Notes: generated from the letters alone by a model not told the origin. A DNA stretch of 64,000 nt from Thamnaconus septentrionalis (GCA_009823395.1 CM020505.1:6813629-6877628), one strand, 5' to 3'; shown: positions 1 through 11,895, counted from the stretch's first letter. A program made the numbers and translations.

Positions 1-1486
1 CCTCACGCATTCAATTGCACCTCTCCTTCCAGCTAAAGAACCACACAAACACAAACAGCACAGCACCAGGAAACTGACTTCAGCTCTTTAAAATGATATA
101 CTATCAAAGTCAAAATCTAGACTCTAAAGCTGCCAAACTCTGGTTGAGTTGACATAAAATGACCCTAGGGCGTCTACAGTACAGGGTGAGTAACCAGATA
201 ATTAAGCGCCAAATGAAAACACTGAAAATCAAAAGTGCTGTAAAACACCATTCCTGCTTAAGATCATCAGCACCGAAAATTAGATGGGAGTGAAAAGTGG
301 AAAGCAACATTTTGAAATAGAATTAGGAATACAGTAGTACTAGAATTTAACAAAAAAACAAAAAAAACAAAAAAAAAACTTTTATGCTATCAATATTTTC
401 TCTCAGCCAGTGTGGACATTACAAGGACTTGAGTTATTTTCTCCTCACCTGCTGTGACGACCGTCCATTTTTCTTTTCAATAGAAAGAGCAGGATATCGG
501 AATAGAATCTATTGTATAAAGATTTTAAGAAATATATGTGCAAAAAAAAATAAATAGTGAGCATATGTTCTGTGCTGGAATTAAGGTGTAGTGGGTTTAT
601 AACTAGCTAGCTCAGCTAACTAATCTACTAGTCATATTTTAGCCAAAGTCCTAGGCAATAATATACAATATAGAATGTCCTATAGAATGTCTTTAGCTCA
701 ACATTATCTACATGTAACAGCATTACTCAACTTAAATGGTTTGTTTGAGGGGGACTGTCTAAAGTTTTGCCTCTTGGCTGGTTTGTTGAACATGTTTGAA
801 GCAAAACAAAGTCCGTCTATGATGACACAGGTCGGTGGCGTTTGTTTGCCGCCTTAGCTCCGAATAAACTCATGATGCATTTAGAGGTGGCTCGGAAAAA
901 CGCCTTTCAACATGTTAAAAATGAATTAGGTGGTTGTAATGGCTGTAAAAAAAAAAAAAAAAAATGCGGGGGACGGAGGGCACAGACAGGGGAAGTGCGG
1001 GGGACAGCAGTGCATTTGGTGCCCGCGGTGCTTCCTTTTCAACACTAGGGGGTAGTGATGTATCTCGGGTTCTGGGCCTAACGTTTCTAATCTTTACAAG
1101 TTTCCCTGATAGCCCTGTGAAAATAAACCAGAGTGTCACTGACTCGAGATAAGAGTGTCAGGCTCCACTTTGGATGTTTGTGATGTGCTGTCGTGTATGT
1201 CGTCAGCCGGCCGGGAGAAACTGGAACTCAGCGCAAGATTATTTGGGATTGTCAAAGACAAGAGTTTCCATCTCTGAGGGGATGAAAAGGATTAACAGAT
1301 GTCAGCCTCTATTGTGTCAAACGGCTAAAAATGACTGTTTCCAGATTCCAGGCGGTGACTGTATGTGTGTCTGTGTTTTGGCCTGGGGGGGAGAGGGGTT
1401 CACGACAGTGGGGGCCGCAGCTGGCTGCACGACAGCAGCGGATCACCCGCATCTCTCACCGTGACAGGAGGCTGTACAAGCACTCA
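1..1486. other. No gene seen; AT-rich spacer with poly(A) and G-rich tracts
   Basis: No open frame here has recognisable protein similarity or splice context. There is a run of 18 A at about 947-964, directly followed by a G-rich, CpG-containing stretch to about 1030, and a second G-rich patch at about 1384-1440. This resembles ordinary teleost intergenic DNA. Confidence 0.6.
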
Positions 1487-2030
1487 CTTTAGCTCAGGAA
1501 TGTCAAACTCAAACACACAGCGGGAAAAAAATGTCAAACTTGGACAAAGTCGCGGGCCAACATTGATATTTATTGAAAAAAATCTTCCTATAAATATAAC
1601 AGTGAACCTTTTTTTTATGGACGCAAACAAGTTTTGCTTCAACACTGAATATGGCACAAGCAAAGCTTAATACTATACAATAAATAACTTAGTATTGCAC
1701 ACATGCAAAATCAAATACCTAATTTTTTTGCAGCCTTATATTTCAACAGTGACCTTTTTCCACAAGCTAATAATACATTTAAAAATAAAATAACAACAAT
1801 AAACCAATTAAGGCACAATAATATACGTACTTCAATAAACATCCCGTCCTGAATGACACATCAAAATACCAGCAGAGCATTCTGGGATTTGTAGTATTCG
1901 TGACACATGTGCTGTATGATACCCGCGGACCAGGTCTGTAGTGATTTTGCATTGCCTTGAGGGCCAAATATAATTACACTGCGGGCCAAATTTGGCCTGC
2001 GGGCCAGAGTTTGATACCGACGCTTTAGCT
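1487..2030. mobile_element. Non-autonomous hAT-type DNA transposon (MITE) with 8-bp target-site duplication
   Basis: The element body is 1495-2022 (528 bp). It is flanked by a perfect 8-bp direct repeat CTTTAGCT at 1487-1494 and 2023-2030, the target-site duplication size of the hAT superfamily. The termini are imperfect inverted repeats: the left end begins CAGGAATGTCAAACTC and the right end is GAGTTTGATACCGACG. They share the inner TCAAACTC and have diverged distally. A subterminal GCGGGCCAA motif occurs near both ends (about 1553 and 1981), and a palindrome GGCCAAATTTGGCC lies at 1984-1997. There is no transposase frame, so it would be mobilised only in trans. The sequence is typical of dispersed fish copies with this terminus, but the family name is not assigned. 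Confidence 0.8.
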
Positions 2031-2120
2031 ACATGCACGCTTGAAAGGACTCCCACCATCTTCGCTTGGAAAAGGCTTTGCATAAAAAAAAAAAACAACC
2101 TCTGAGGCAGGAGAAAGAGA

Positions 2121-2190
2121 TGGGGGTGGGGAAGGTGGTGGTGGTGGTGGCAGTGGCGGTGGAGGGGGAGGTGGCGGCGAGGGCGGAGTG
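2121..2190 (+). repeat. Purine-rich imperfect GGT/GGA repeat
   Basis: A low-complexity G-rich tract of GGT and GGA triplets. It produces spurious proline-rich or glycine-rich open frames on either strand. It could form G-quadruplex or triplex DNA (inference). Confidence 0.7.
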
Positions 2191-2480
2191 TGAAGCGGGT
2201 TGAGGCCCGCGATGCGCTGCGCGGGCCAAGAAGCTGCCAGCGTCCCAGCCGCTCCGTGTCTGGCCTGGCACGGCATTAAGCAGCCTGTTTAGGAGCCTGT
2301 CAAAAGCTCATCAGCACAAGGAAGCCGTGGCTGCGGGGGGGCGCCGCGGGGGTTCCCGGGGGGGGCCGGCAGGGACCGGAGACCCCGCGCGCCACTTTGC
2401 TCATAATGAGCGGAGACAATCTTATTCTTGTATCCCCATTACTGTGATGACAAAAATAACCTTTTGTCCAACCGCCCCCG
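2191..2480. other. GC-rich non-repetitive block, possible distal regulatory DNA
   Basis: CpG-rich sequence to about 2395 is followed by an AT-balanced, non-repetitive tail (about 2395-2465) with homeodomain-like TAAT words. No coding frame is recognisable. The texture suggests a conserved noncoding element, but conservation cannot be measured here. Confidence 0.25.
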
Positions 2481-5400
2481 TCCCCCCCACTCACTTCCCA
2501 CCTCCCCGACTTTTCAGCTTTTCAGCTTTTCCAACTGTTTGTTTGTAGTTCAGTTCAAACCTTTAACATTTTACCCCCCCCCCCCCCGCTGGACCTCATA
2601 CGCTTCAGCCTTGTAAAGAGCAACTTGGAGTTCCTGGGGGTTAGTTATCTCTCCCATCACCTGACGCAGATCTTTAATACTAGTGGTTCCCAGCCTCTGA
2701 ATGAAGGTTCCTAGTTCCCAGGGGCTGGGACAAAGAGCAACAGCACTGGGGTAAGTTTGTCCCAGCTGCTTTCTCTCCCTCACCCCATATTTATTTTGTT
2801 GCAGTTCTAAATGCGTTTTACATTGACCTCCATCTAAGACGGCACTTCACTGTATTTTTAAGTTGTATTCACTGGTGTTGTGGTTTTCTCTGTCCAAACC
2901 TTGGAACCTTGTGCTCTTATCACTTCTCACTTTATGGCCTTTTATGGTATTTAAGAGGTCATGTTTCACCGTTGTATCTGTTCACAATCATGTGCTGAAC
3001 TCTCATTAACAACAGGAAGAAAGGACAGTCTTTTTCTCTGCAAGGGTAGTTAGTGATGGTGATGTCAGCGGTGGTGCTCTACAACGTTGAAAGAAATCGT
3101 TCTCTAAAACAATATTGGTCCCATCACTAATTAGGTAAGTAAGTAAAAAAAATAAAAAAAATCTCATCATCTAAATGTGTGAGCAGGGAAGGAGGTGGTG
3201 ACACACAGGTGAGAGCGTTCACTGTGGTCTGTTGAGCTGAGCCTTGATGTGCAGATTACTGCTGTGTCAGTGAGTTCAGAGGCCAGAGGTGTATGTGTGC
3301 TGCAAGCAAATCAGCCTTAACAACCTTAAACCTCAAGGCCTCGAACGGAAGGCGCTACAACATCAGTGGAAATTGAAATTGGGAAAAGTCAGCATTGCTT
3401 TTTTTTTTTTTTTTGTTAAAGTTGAAAACAACAGGAGAAAACAGCTTTTCAGTCCAGCCGTTCTAGGGCCTGTGTATGTAAAGGTTGTTTTTATGCCGCC
3501 CTGTTGTGACTGTTCCAGGCCAGGTGTTTTTGATTGCAGCGTGGCATTGGAGCGTCTATACTCTGCAGCGCCGACTCCGGCCTCACCGGATGGTGGGCCC
3601 TGAGTCTGATCCACCCGAGGAGACGCAGCGGCTGTCTCACACTGTGTTTATTAATGTTTTGCTTTTGTGTTTAAAGCCAAGGGTGTCACACTCCCTAATT
3701 TCCAGACTTCCCCGACAACGCTGACATATTTCTGCTGAGATTACGCAGCTCGCAGCTGGTTGGAAAAAGCTACAGACACTGACAACAAGGCTTTTTAAAT
3801 GAACAAACAGAAAACATTCTGGGCGCATGAGCATGATGGGGAGCTTCAGGGACAAACACATGACAGATTTGAGCCAGCTGCAAAATGACTTTTACTCTGT
3901 TATTCTGGGGCTGCATATTCCAATTTTGACCGATTCAAACAGATTATAATCTCCCTCCCTGTGGATGTTGCCGCTTCGTCCCCGTTAACCCCTTTTTTTC
4001 AGTAAACAGACTGTTGAGACCATAAGCTGCCTTCAAATCCTCCAAGCATCCTTTAAAAGTGAGAAGATCCAGGGAGCAGTTCAGAGTGAGAGTGGTCTGC
4101 TGTTAGGGGGAGGGTATTTGATCACTTTTTATCACAAGCACACAAAATCCCTCAGTTCCTAGACTTCCACATCCGACCCATGAGACCTATTTTAAAACTC
4201 ACTTGGCAAAGTTTGATTAAATTTATCTTTTATGCGTTTTTAGTTACAGGAAACTGTCACGTATGGTCTTTGAAGAATTTAAAAAGCCAATGGAACGATG
4301 GCATAGTCAAGGAGTTGCTTGTTATTTATTTAAATCTAAAACAATATCTGGAAAAACTGCAAACATGCAGCTGAAGCACTCTGCTTTAGCTCACTGCAGC
4401 CCAACACATGCTGAGCTAAGCCCGAACAGCCACCTTTTAAAGGTAAGGCTCCTCCCACTGAGCCAGGTGACCAATCAATCAATCAATTAACGCAAGTTAC
4501 ACAGTTAAATCAACAGTTTACCACTTATATAAATAATCATCATTTTACAATATATTTTTATCAGCGTAAACTGAAATGTCGACCCCACAATGGCCTTATA
4601 TGAACATGGAAGCATAAAACAAACAATTGCTCAAAAAAAAAAAAGACGTCACATGATAACAAGCCCCGCCCAAGAACCGCATATAATGCTGGGAAATCCT
4701 TTACCTCTGTTTGACGAGTGACACCTGCAGCAGTGGTGCGTTGGAAGCAGGTAAATGTGTATGTATGCTATGTATGCTATGTATGTTATGTATGCTATGT
4801 ATGCGTGAGGGGGTTACAACATCACAGCCAGGACCAAATGACAGTGATTCATCTTCCTTATTTTGATTGCTCCACTTTTCAGATTGGTCTGTGATGATCG
4901 AAAGAGCTTTGGCGAATAAATCCTTGATGACGTCACAAAGGTCACGATTCCTCCCAGGTTAGTGACAACACGGCCAGCTGCACCTCAGAAGCCTCATAGC
5001 CAACAATCCAATTCTGAAATCACCCTTTTAAGTTAAATGTTCTGTTTTCGTGATGTTGTTCGCTCGGCGAGTCACCGCTCGTCTCAACGTCTTGGCATTG
5101 ATTTATCCAAACTGGAAGACTTAAGTCTCCTACACACTGTGGGAGATGTTTTAACATGATTCAAACAGCTCAAAGGCTCAGTCCCATGTTTACTTAAGAC
5201 GCCTGTCAATTGCAATGAAAGCCTACCCAGTCAGAATAAAGAGAAAATGATTGTCTGTGTGGGACAGTGTTCAGAGCTCACTGTAAATCCAAACAAGTGT
5301 TTTCACTTACACTGATTGGACCTCTGCTCAGATTCAAGGAAGGCGGAGCCAAAATGGAAATTCATGGACGCCGAACAAAACGTGGTTGAATGTTCAGATG

Positions 5401-6430
5401 ACACTTAAATGATTAAATGTTAGTTGCTTGGCCAGTGTGTGTGTGCGCGCACCCACCAGGTAACAGGGAACAGGTGGAAGCAATCAATTGAAGAGGGCAG
5501 ACAGGTGAGAAACACACAGATTGAGAGGTAACCCACCAGATACTGGAGGAGAGTTAAATTACAAAATAAAACAGGAAGTCACAAAACAACATGGACAAGC
5601 CAAAAACTAAAAACCTGGGGTTAAAGGTCAGTTGCTTCTCTTGAATCCAGGCCATGATGAGCTGTAAAAATCGTTAAAACCAAACTTAAAATCAACTGTC
5701 AGTCATTCACGGAGCCTGTGTGAAGAGGCAGAAATGAGACAAATGTTGTCGTCCTTTCTCTGTCCTGCCAATAAGAGCCAATGAGATATCAGCGGTTGCA
5801 GAATCACACAATGCCGCTGTGGAATAGTTTGTGCCGTGTGAGGAATGCAGTCCTTAAAAAAAAAAAACCCTCTAATTCCCCCTGGGTATCCAGTTTCCCT
5901 CTGGCCTTGCAGCAGTGGTGCTCATTACTGCTTAGTAAACTCACATAAACTCTCATTGTGGTTTTGGACCGAAGGTGCAACTTCATCACAAATATTGTTA
6001 TAATGTTGAAGTGTTATAAAAGCAGGGCAGGCACTCTAAGGTCTTGTTTTGACGTCAGGCTTGCATGTGAAGTGTGGCTGGTACGTGCTTGGAACCACTC
6101 TGCACTATATACAAGCGCTCCAACAAAGTGCTCTCAGCAGGCTGGTCTGCATAGTCTCACTTTACTGGCACACACCTACACTCTAACGCACAACTCCCCC
6201 AGCAGTTATATTCCTGCTCCAGTTTGATGTCAGACAGGCGTTATTTATTGATTTATTTATTTTAAGAAAGTTTCCTCTCAGTCTTATATAGACACTGACG
6301 TTGTTTTCAGTCTGATTCTCATGTAAACAGGGTGTTTGCTCCGACAGTCGCACAGTTTGTGGAATTACAGGTTCAATTTATAATTTTTAATTTACTTATG
6401 GGATTATACTTTGTTCAGACAATCACAAAT
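2481..6430. other. No gene seen; intergenic DNA
   Basis: Only short random open frames are present. A C-run lies near 2574-2587. A motif of the form TGATGACGTCACAAAGG (near 4926) resembles another copy near 8120 and a reverse copy near 12565, suggesting remnants of a dispersed repeat. Confidence 0.5.
4761..4805 (+). repeat. Five-copy 9-bp tandem repeat (ATGTATGCT)
   Basis: Five tandem 9-mers, with one substitution in the third copy and a changed last base in the fifth. It is a simple minisatellite-like array. Confidence 0.85.
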
Positions 6431-6447
6431 GTTTTTTCAATAAGGCT

Positions 6448-6623
6448 CAATTTGCCAAACAAAGTTGTGGCTAATAACATTAAGAGTGGCTGCATTCCAC
6501 TCGGCTACATCGGTGCCAGAGTCCTGCTATTGTGCATGCCGGCTCACTGGCATGGCTTACTGGGGCACCTAAATGGAGCAGAGCCACCAGTAATGTTATT
6601 AGTTACACCTGACAAGCAAATTG
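6448..6623 (+). other. Long nested inverted repeat; candidate structured RNA or MITE
   Basis: Five nested complementary segments are visible. Stem 1 is 6448-6455 with 6616-6623 (8 bp, perfect). Stem 2 is 6463-6482 with 6591-6610 (20 positions, one mismatch and two G-U if the plus strand is transcribed). Stem 3 is 6486-6491 with 6582-6587. Stem 4 is 6512-6517 with 6564-6569. Stem 5 is 6535-6540 with 6549-6554, closing an 8-nt loop. The two G-U pairs would be C-A mismatches on the other strand, so a plus-strand RNA is favoured. An overlapping 107-codon open frame has no recognisable similarity. No target-site duplication was found at the outer ends. It could be a fish hairpin-type MITE (Angel-like elements are known to fold this way) or a conserved structured transcript. 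Confidence 0.6.
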
Positions 6624-7895
6624 TCTGCTGTGTGAGAGGGAAAGATCTCTATTAGCGGCTCTGATCGGGCCGTTTTTTAAACTGCGCCAGCACCATTCAG
6701 TCAGGTGGAGTTTGCGTCACAAAGAGATGTGACAACTTGCTGGAGTTACAGCTGAAAGAATTTCAACAGAATGTCGCACGCATTAAAAGAAAAAGTTGTG
6801 GTTCAGATTAATCTACGCGTTATCTTTACATGCTAAATATTATTCATGTCACCTACATATTACAAAGACATTAGAAATTTAAAAAAAATGATCTTTGATA
6901 AAACTGTATGAAAACTTGTATGACAACATAAACTCAAATAATAAAAAAAAAATCTTAATTATACACACAATAACAATTTCTTTTTGTTTTTGTGTTTTTT
7001 AAGTTTGACACTGTAGTTGTCAAAAATCTGAATCTTGTTCAGGCAGTGCCTGTTGCATATCTGTTAGTATACTAAAGAATACAGCATGGGGTTAGGTTCC
7101 ACGCTTTATACTGAATTCCATCAAATTCAGTGGAGGCAAATATTCTAAATGCTCTGGAACTCTAGATAAATACGCTTCAAATCATTAGTCCAGAGTTAGG
7201 CTGGCTGCATCGTAATCGCAGCCCACTGGAGCCTGGCCATGCATCCTGCACAGGGCCGCTCCTACAAAACCATCACATTAAACAGAAAACAAATGGCATT
7301 AGGAGACCTGGCAAAAGGAGAGAAGCAGCTGTGACTAGTTCTGTGGCCCATTTTCCTTTTTCCTTTTTCAGAATATTCTTTTATCCTGACGCCTGCAAGC
7401 CATTTCATCATGATTCATGATTTACAGTGGAGAAAATGCAGGCGGGGGTGGAGGGGTGGGGTGGGTTAAGGGTGGGGGTGGGGTGGAGGGGGGGGGGGCA
7501 CCAGAGGGACTGTTTTCACAGCTAATGACGAGGAACACACTGTTGTTTTTCGCAGGTCAGACATTTGCCGTTCACAAACGTGTGGAAAGCTCGGACTGAC
7601 GACAAAAGCTTTGACGGAAAGCAGTCGTCTCGTCAGATGTTAATGGATGCTTATTTTATGCATGTATGCACTGTGTGTGTCATAAACAGGCGGGGTGAGA
7701 GGTTTTGGGACCGGATGTGGAGATCACATGAATGATTATAAGCAGGATCGCTGCAGAGACGGCGGCCAGCTGCTACAACATAATGCTCTGACATTACAGT
7801 AATGATTACAGCCAATCACTTTTCACGTCCAGCTATTGCCTGTTTGAGCTTTCTGCTGAATTATGTTTCGACAAACTCGGCGCGTAGTGTTGCGT

Positions 7896-7930
<35 letters not shown>

Positions 7931-9150
7931 TCATCAGTAATACCCTGCACATGTGAACATTTTAGGTGAAAACACCTTTTTCCACTGTCAGAGAGTCTCA
8001 GCTAAATGTGTGAGCAGCCTACTCTTATTTTTGAAAAATATTGTCAAAATGTGTGTAAGCGTCATCATAAGTTTAAGTTAAGTTTATTAAGTCATAGTCT
8101 TTTTGCCTTAAGCAATTTGTGATGTCACAAAGGGAACCACCACCTCCTGACAGCTTTCCCAGGTTGGTTGTAACCTAACCAAAGTGTTGGACGCTGTAGG
8201 TACAACAAAACATCAATTTTAGCAGGAAGCCAAAACCAAGTGGTTTTGGGGTTTTTTTTTGCTGCAGAATGTCAACACAGGGCTAAATGTGCTGCTTCCT
8301 GGTGAACGACAGAATTTTCCTGAATCACTCATCATGAATCACTCATCATGCAATCTTGCCTCAAATTTTGTTACTCGGCGTGACGAAAGAAAAATGATTT
8401 GCTGCTTTTCTGCAAAACTCTGACTTATTATTCTGAAAGCATTCTAGTATAAAGCTGATACTCAGTAAGCTAACTGTGATTACCCGAGGCAGATATCAAA
8501 CACTAACTTTTCCTGCCATGACCTCAGCATCTGTAGACCAACCTGTCATTTACACCTTCGCCTCATCCGAAAACTTTTGTCCAATGTGGTCTCATTTTCT
8601 GGAAATATGATTCGCATTCTTCCTTTGAGAGATACTTTGTGCCAGACGCACACCTTGAAACACCTGGCAGTTGCACAGAAGTGCACGCAAACACTGAGCA
8701 GAATGTCACCTATTTTGAACGGAACTTTCTGAGATGTTTTAATTTTTGAAACCAGAATAGAGGAGTTGGATTGGGGGATGTTGGAGCTTTAAAAAAAAAA
8801 AAAAAAATCTGAATTAACTTTGTGCAAAAACATGAGCGTTGAAATTAAAGTGGTGAACTGCTTGAACACAAGTGAGTTGCTGCATCCTGCTAACAGTTAG
8901 CATCCCTCTGAGTGCCATGTGTTAGTGTGCAGACTTCCAGTGTTTTGGAGAGGGATGCTTCCCAGCACTGAAGCTCAGATGGTGAGTTGGACAATTGACG
9001 TGGTCTGCAAGTGATTCTTCTCCACCACTCTTATCTTCTCGTGCCATAATGTCGTGTTGCATAAATAACAGACGTGGGTTTCTGTTATCAATCAGCCCAG
9101 AATAGAGTTTCCTCATACAAAACACGCTCATGACGCTGGACATCTGTTTC
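6624..9150. other. No gene seen; intergenic DNA with simple repeats
   Basis: No gene is recognisable. A G-rich tract at about 7441-7500 has quadruplex potential. The block at about 7700-7880 is non-repetitive and rich in ATGATTA-like homeodomain words, a possible enhancer (low confidence). A 14-bp tandem duplication, GAATCACTCATCAT, lies near 8323-8350. Confidence 0.5.
7898..7927 (+). repeat. (CAG)10 trinucleotide repeat
   Basis: Ten uninterrupted CAG units outside any recognisable reading frame. Confidence 0.9.
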
Positions 9151-9188
9151 GCAGCCTGCAGATCACTATCTTGGTAAGTTAGCTAGCT

Positions 9189-9563
9189 AGCTTAGTGGGT
9201 TAAACCACTGACTGACTGTCATGTGGGAGAACATGGGTTCGATACTTGCTCTAGGCGAATTAACTTTTCCTCAAAAAAAATTGTCAGTGTTTTTTTTTGT
9301 TGTTTTTTTTCCAGAGGTACTGGTAAACTTCTAAACCCTTTCCTTTGAGCCAGGCAGGATAGCTCATTGGGTTAGCCTGTGACTGTGGTGCGGAAGACCC
9401 GGGTTCAATTCCTGGTTGAGGCTACCAAAATGTATCCAAGATTTTATTACCATCTGTGTGTGCATGATGTACTGTAATACCTCTGAAGTCCAATGTCAAG
9501 AAGGATAGATATCTCAGTGGGTTAAACCATTGACTGTCATGTGGGAGCTCAAGGTTCCATTCC
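9189..9563 (+). repeat. Three degenerate tRNA-like units (SINE-like)
   Basis: Three copies resemble the pol III internal promoter of a tRNA. The A-box-like words (AGCTCAnTGGGTTA type) start at about 9189, 9361 and 9511. The matching B-box-like words (GGGTTCGATAC, GGGTTCAATTCC, AGGTTCCATTCC) start at about 9236, 9401 and 9552. The copies are about 150-172 bp apart and diverged. None closes a clean cloverleaf, so they are treated as tRNA-derived repeat remnants rather than functional tRNA genes. Confidence 0.5.
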
Positions 9564-9842
9564 TGTTAAAGGCCAGTTGCTGTGTGTTTGGGGCGCATGT
9601 GGAACTTTTAAGTTTTCGGCACCCGAAAAAAAAAAAAACTCTTCCATCCCTAAACTATAATAGAACTGTCATTCCTGTGATTTTAGGGCTTATTTGTGTC
9701 TCTAAATTTTTTGACACCGTGCTGAAAATTGTTTTTGTTTTTTTTTGTAGTACAGTTTTTTTTTTTTGGAGAAATATTTTGCATTCTTTCACCTTACCTT
9801 GTTTCATGGTAAGGAGCAGTAATTATGCATGTTTTGGAATCA

Positions 9843-10076
9843 GGGTCTGGGCTGGGATTGGGGTCAGGGTTAGTTTTGGCCATGGACTTGCGGTTAGGGT
9901 TACTGTTGGGGTTGGGGTTAGTGTTAGGGTTGGATTTAGGGTTAGGGTTGGGATTAAAATTGGGGTTAAGGTTGGAATTAGCGTTGGGGCTGGAATTGGG
10001 GTTAGGGCTAGGGTTACAGTTAAGGGTTAGGTTAGGGTTAGTTTGTTGCGTTAGCCTTTTAGGCTAACCCTAACTA
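9843..10076 (+). repeat. Degenerate interstitial telomere-like repeat (TTAGGG)n
   Basis: About 200 bp of hexamer-period sequence dominated by GGGTTA/GGGTTG words, best preserved at about 9920-9945 and 10010-10040. At 10050-10068 an 8-bp stem hairpin (GTTAGCCT, TTT loop, AGGCTAAC) is followed by CCCTAA-type sequence in the opposite orientation. The hexameric period makes open frames translate into repeating Val/Gly/Leu/Arg patterns that are not real proteins. Confidence 0.75.
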
Positions 10077-10120
10077 AGTATGGTGGAGAAAATGTTACTC
10101 CCAGAAAGTGAGTTGATAGG

Positions 10121-10362
10121 TACCTATTTTGCAGATACGTTATTTTGCCTAGCTTGGGGTAAGTGTTTTGTTAGGGTCATGGTTGTTCAGAAGAATTTAC
10201 AAGTCTCTATGATGTTTCATGGAGGAGTTTCTCCATTTAGATTAATGGGTTAGGTTTAGGGTTAACCCTTTGAGATTAATGGCGTTGGGTAAAATGTGAA
10301 AATGGTTTCAGCGTGTTTCAGGCCATTCCAAGTCCATAGGTACAGTACCTATTTTGCAGATA
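10121..10362. repeat. Direct repeat pair, 17 bp, about 225 bp apart
   Basis: TACCTATTTTGCAGATA occurs at 10121-10137 and again at 10346-10362. In between are further telomere-like words, including a perfect palindrome AGGGTTAACCCT at 10258-10269. It is probably part of an old duplicated repeat unit continuous with the telomere-like tract. Confidence 0.6.
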
Positions 10363-11747
10363 GCTTATTTAGAATGCTTGAATGCTATTGAATCCATCTG
10401 CATCCACATAAATCAACCAAAACCAATCAGAGAGCAGCGCAACACCATTTATATCGCTATAAACAGCAAAATACAAACATTTATGACAGAATACCACAAC
10501 TTTTTATGAGAAAAACCTCCCAGTTCTCGTGTTTTTCTCCATCAAACATTTGTGAGTATATCTGGGATAATACGATTTAAGTATTGTTTCTTTTAGTGGA
10601 TTTTTCAGGGTTAGGTTCTTTGGTATTTGGCAAGAAGCTGGATTTTAAATAAACACAACAATAAACAAAATCAAGTTAAAAGGCACTTCTTGTTCCTGAA
10701 AGTAAAATGCATTAGTCATTGCAATGTTATTTTAGTTTTTAGAGTGTTTGGATTTTTATGGGGTATGTTGCATATTTATTGCCACCAAATTCATCCACCA
10801 AATAAAAAACGGTAAAGCTACATGTCCTGTAAATCAAGCATCACGTTTTTTTGTTGATGCACAGACATTCTTTCTTCACGTTGTTTCCTTTCTTCTCCTC
10901 TTCACTCCAATCCCAGAGATGACGGTCATATTTTGAAACATCTCTCTCGCGAGTTTGGCACCGCCGCTTTTCCCCCAGTCTCTCTGTTTCTCTTTTGTTA
11001 AGGACCACACAGAGGGATGACATGTTGGAGGCACATCCAGGCTGGGTGGCCCGGCTGCAGGGAAGATGTGGGTGACAGGATCAGCCTTCAACAGACTATG
11101 GGAGTAATGCGTGTAGACAGTGTAAAACCAGCCTTTTGGAGGACCTGTAGAAAAAGCAGCACTGGCAATTCTGAATAAATGCACTTTGAAAAAAACAGAA
11201 GAGTAAAGTTCTTTGGGAGCCTTGTTTTAGCTGCAGCCTCATGCACCAGACTCCCATGCACTACTAATGTCCTTCCAGGCAATAGAGGTAACTTTAGTCT
11301 ATCTCGCTTTGAGTTCCCACGTCTTTTGTTCTAAATAATCCAGTGAAATTTGCCTTGGATGTATTTCAGTGTCCTTTAATGGTGTTGCTTTTGGAAATGC
11401 TGCCTAAACCTGATCTGCGTACTTCCTCTGTGTATCAGGACAAAACACATGCTTATTTCCAGCATGTTGGATCTGTATTTTATGATACAATCATCTCTTG
11501 TGTTGGTTGCAAAATTTTGATAAAACTCTCACTCTCATGATCAGTGCTAACTTGTGCTTTGGCCAATCAGCATTAAACCCGGTCTTTGAAGTTCAAGAGA
11601 GCCTGAAAGTCCCTGATGTGTTTCCTCACCTCTTATTAAAAGTCTTTGATTCCCGCAGATAATAGAGAAGATCAGCACCTTCTCCTGATAATCACCTTGT
11701 AGCATTTAGCACATACTTAACAAAACAAATGGCCTGCAAGTAAGTAA

Positions 11748-11752
11748 GTGTG

Positions 11753-11790
<38 letters not shown>
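11748..11790 (+). repeat. (TG)n microsatellite
   Basis: A TG dinucleotide tract with a single GCG interruption, followed by a G-rich purine stretch. Confidence 0.9.
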
Positions 11791-11792
<2 letters not shown>

Positions 11793-11860
11793 GGGAGGAG
11801 GAGGAGGGGATTTCCTCTGATGCTGGACTTTGTTAAGGTTGAGAAGCTGCAGAACAAATA

Positions 11861-11895
11861 GATCAGGGGTGTCATCGCTGACAGGCCCCTGGATC
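11861..11895. other. Short perfect-arm hairpin
   Basis: Arms GATCAGGGGTGTCA and TGACA-GG-CCCCTG-G-ATC pair over 14 bp around a TCGC loop, with a 2-nt and a 1-nt bulge on the right arm. The function is unknown. It sits just after a G-rich purine tract. Confidence 0.5.

Noticed and set aside
7441..7500. G-rich open frame
   Set aside because: A poly-Gly low-complexity translation with no supporting context.
9361..9412. Functional tRNA gene
   Set aside because: The A-box and B-box resemblance is good, but acceptor, D and anticodon stems do not pair cleanly. Two further diverged copies nearby indicate a repeat.
9530..10030. 166-codon plus-strand open frame with Val/Gly/Arg periodicity
   Set aside because: It is produced by the telomere-like 6-bp period, which avoids stops in some frames.
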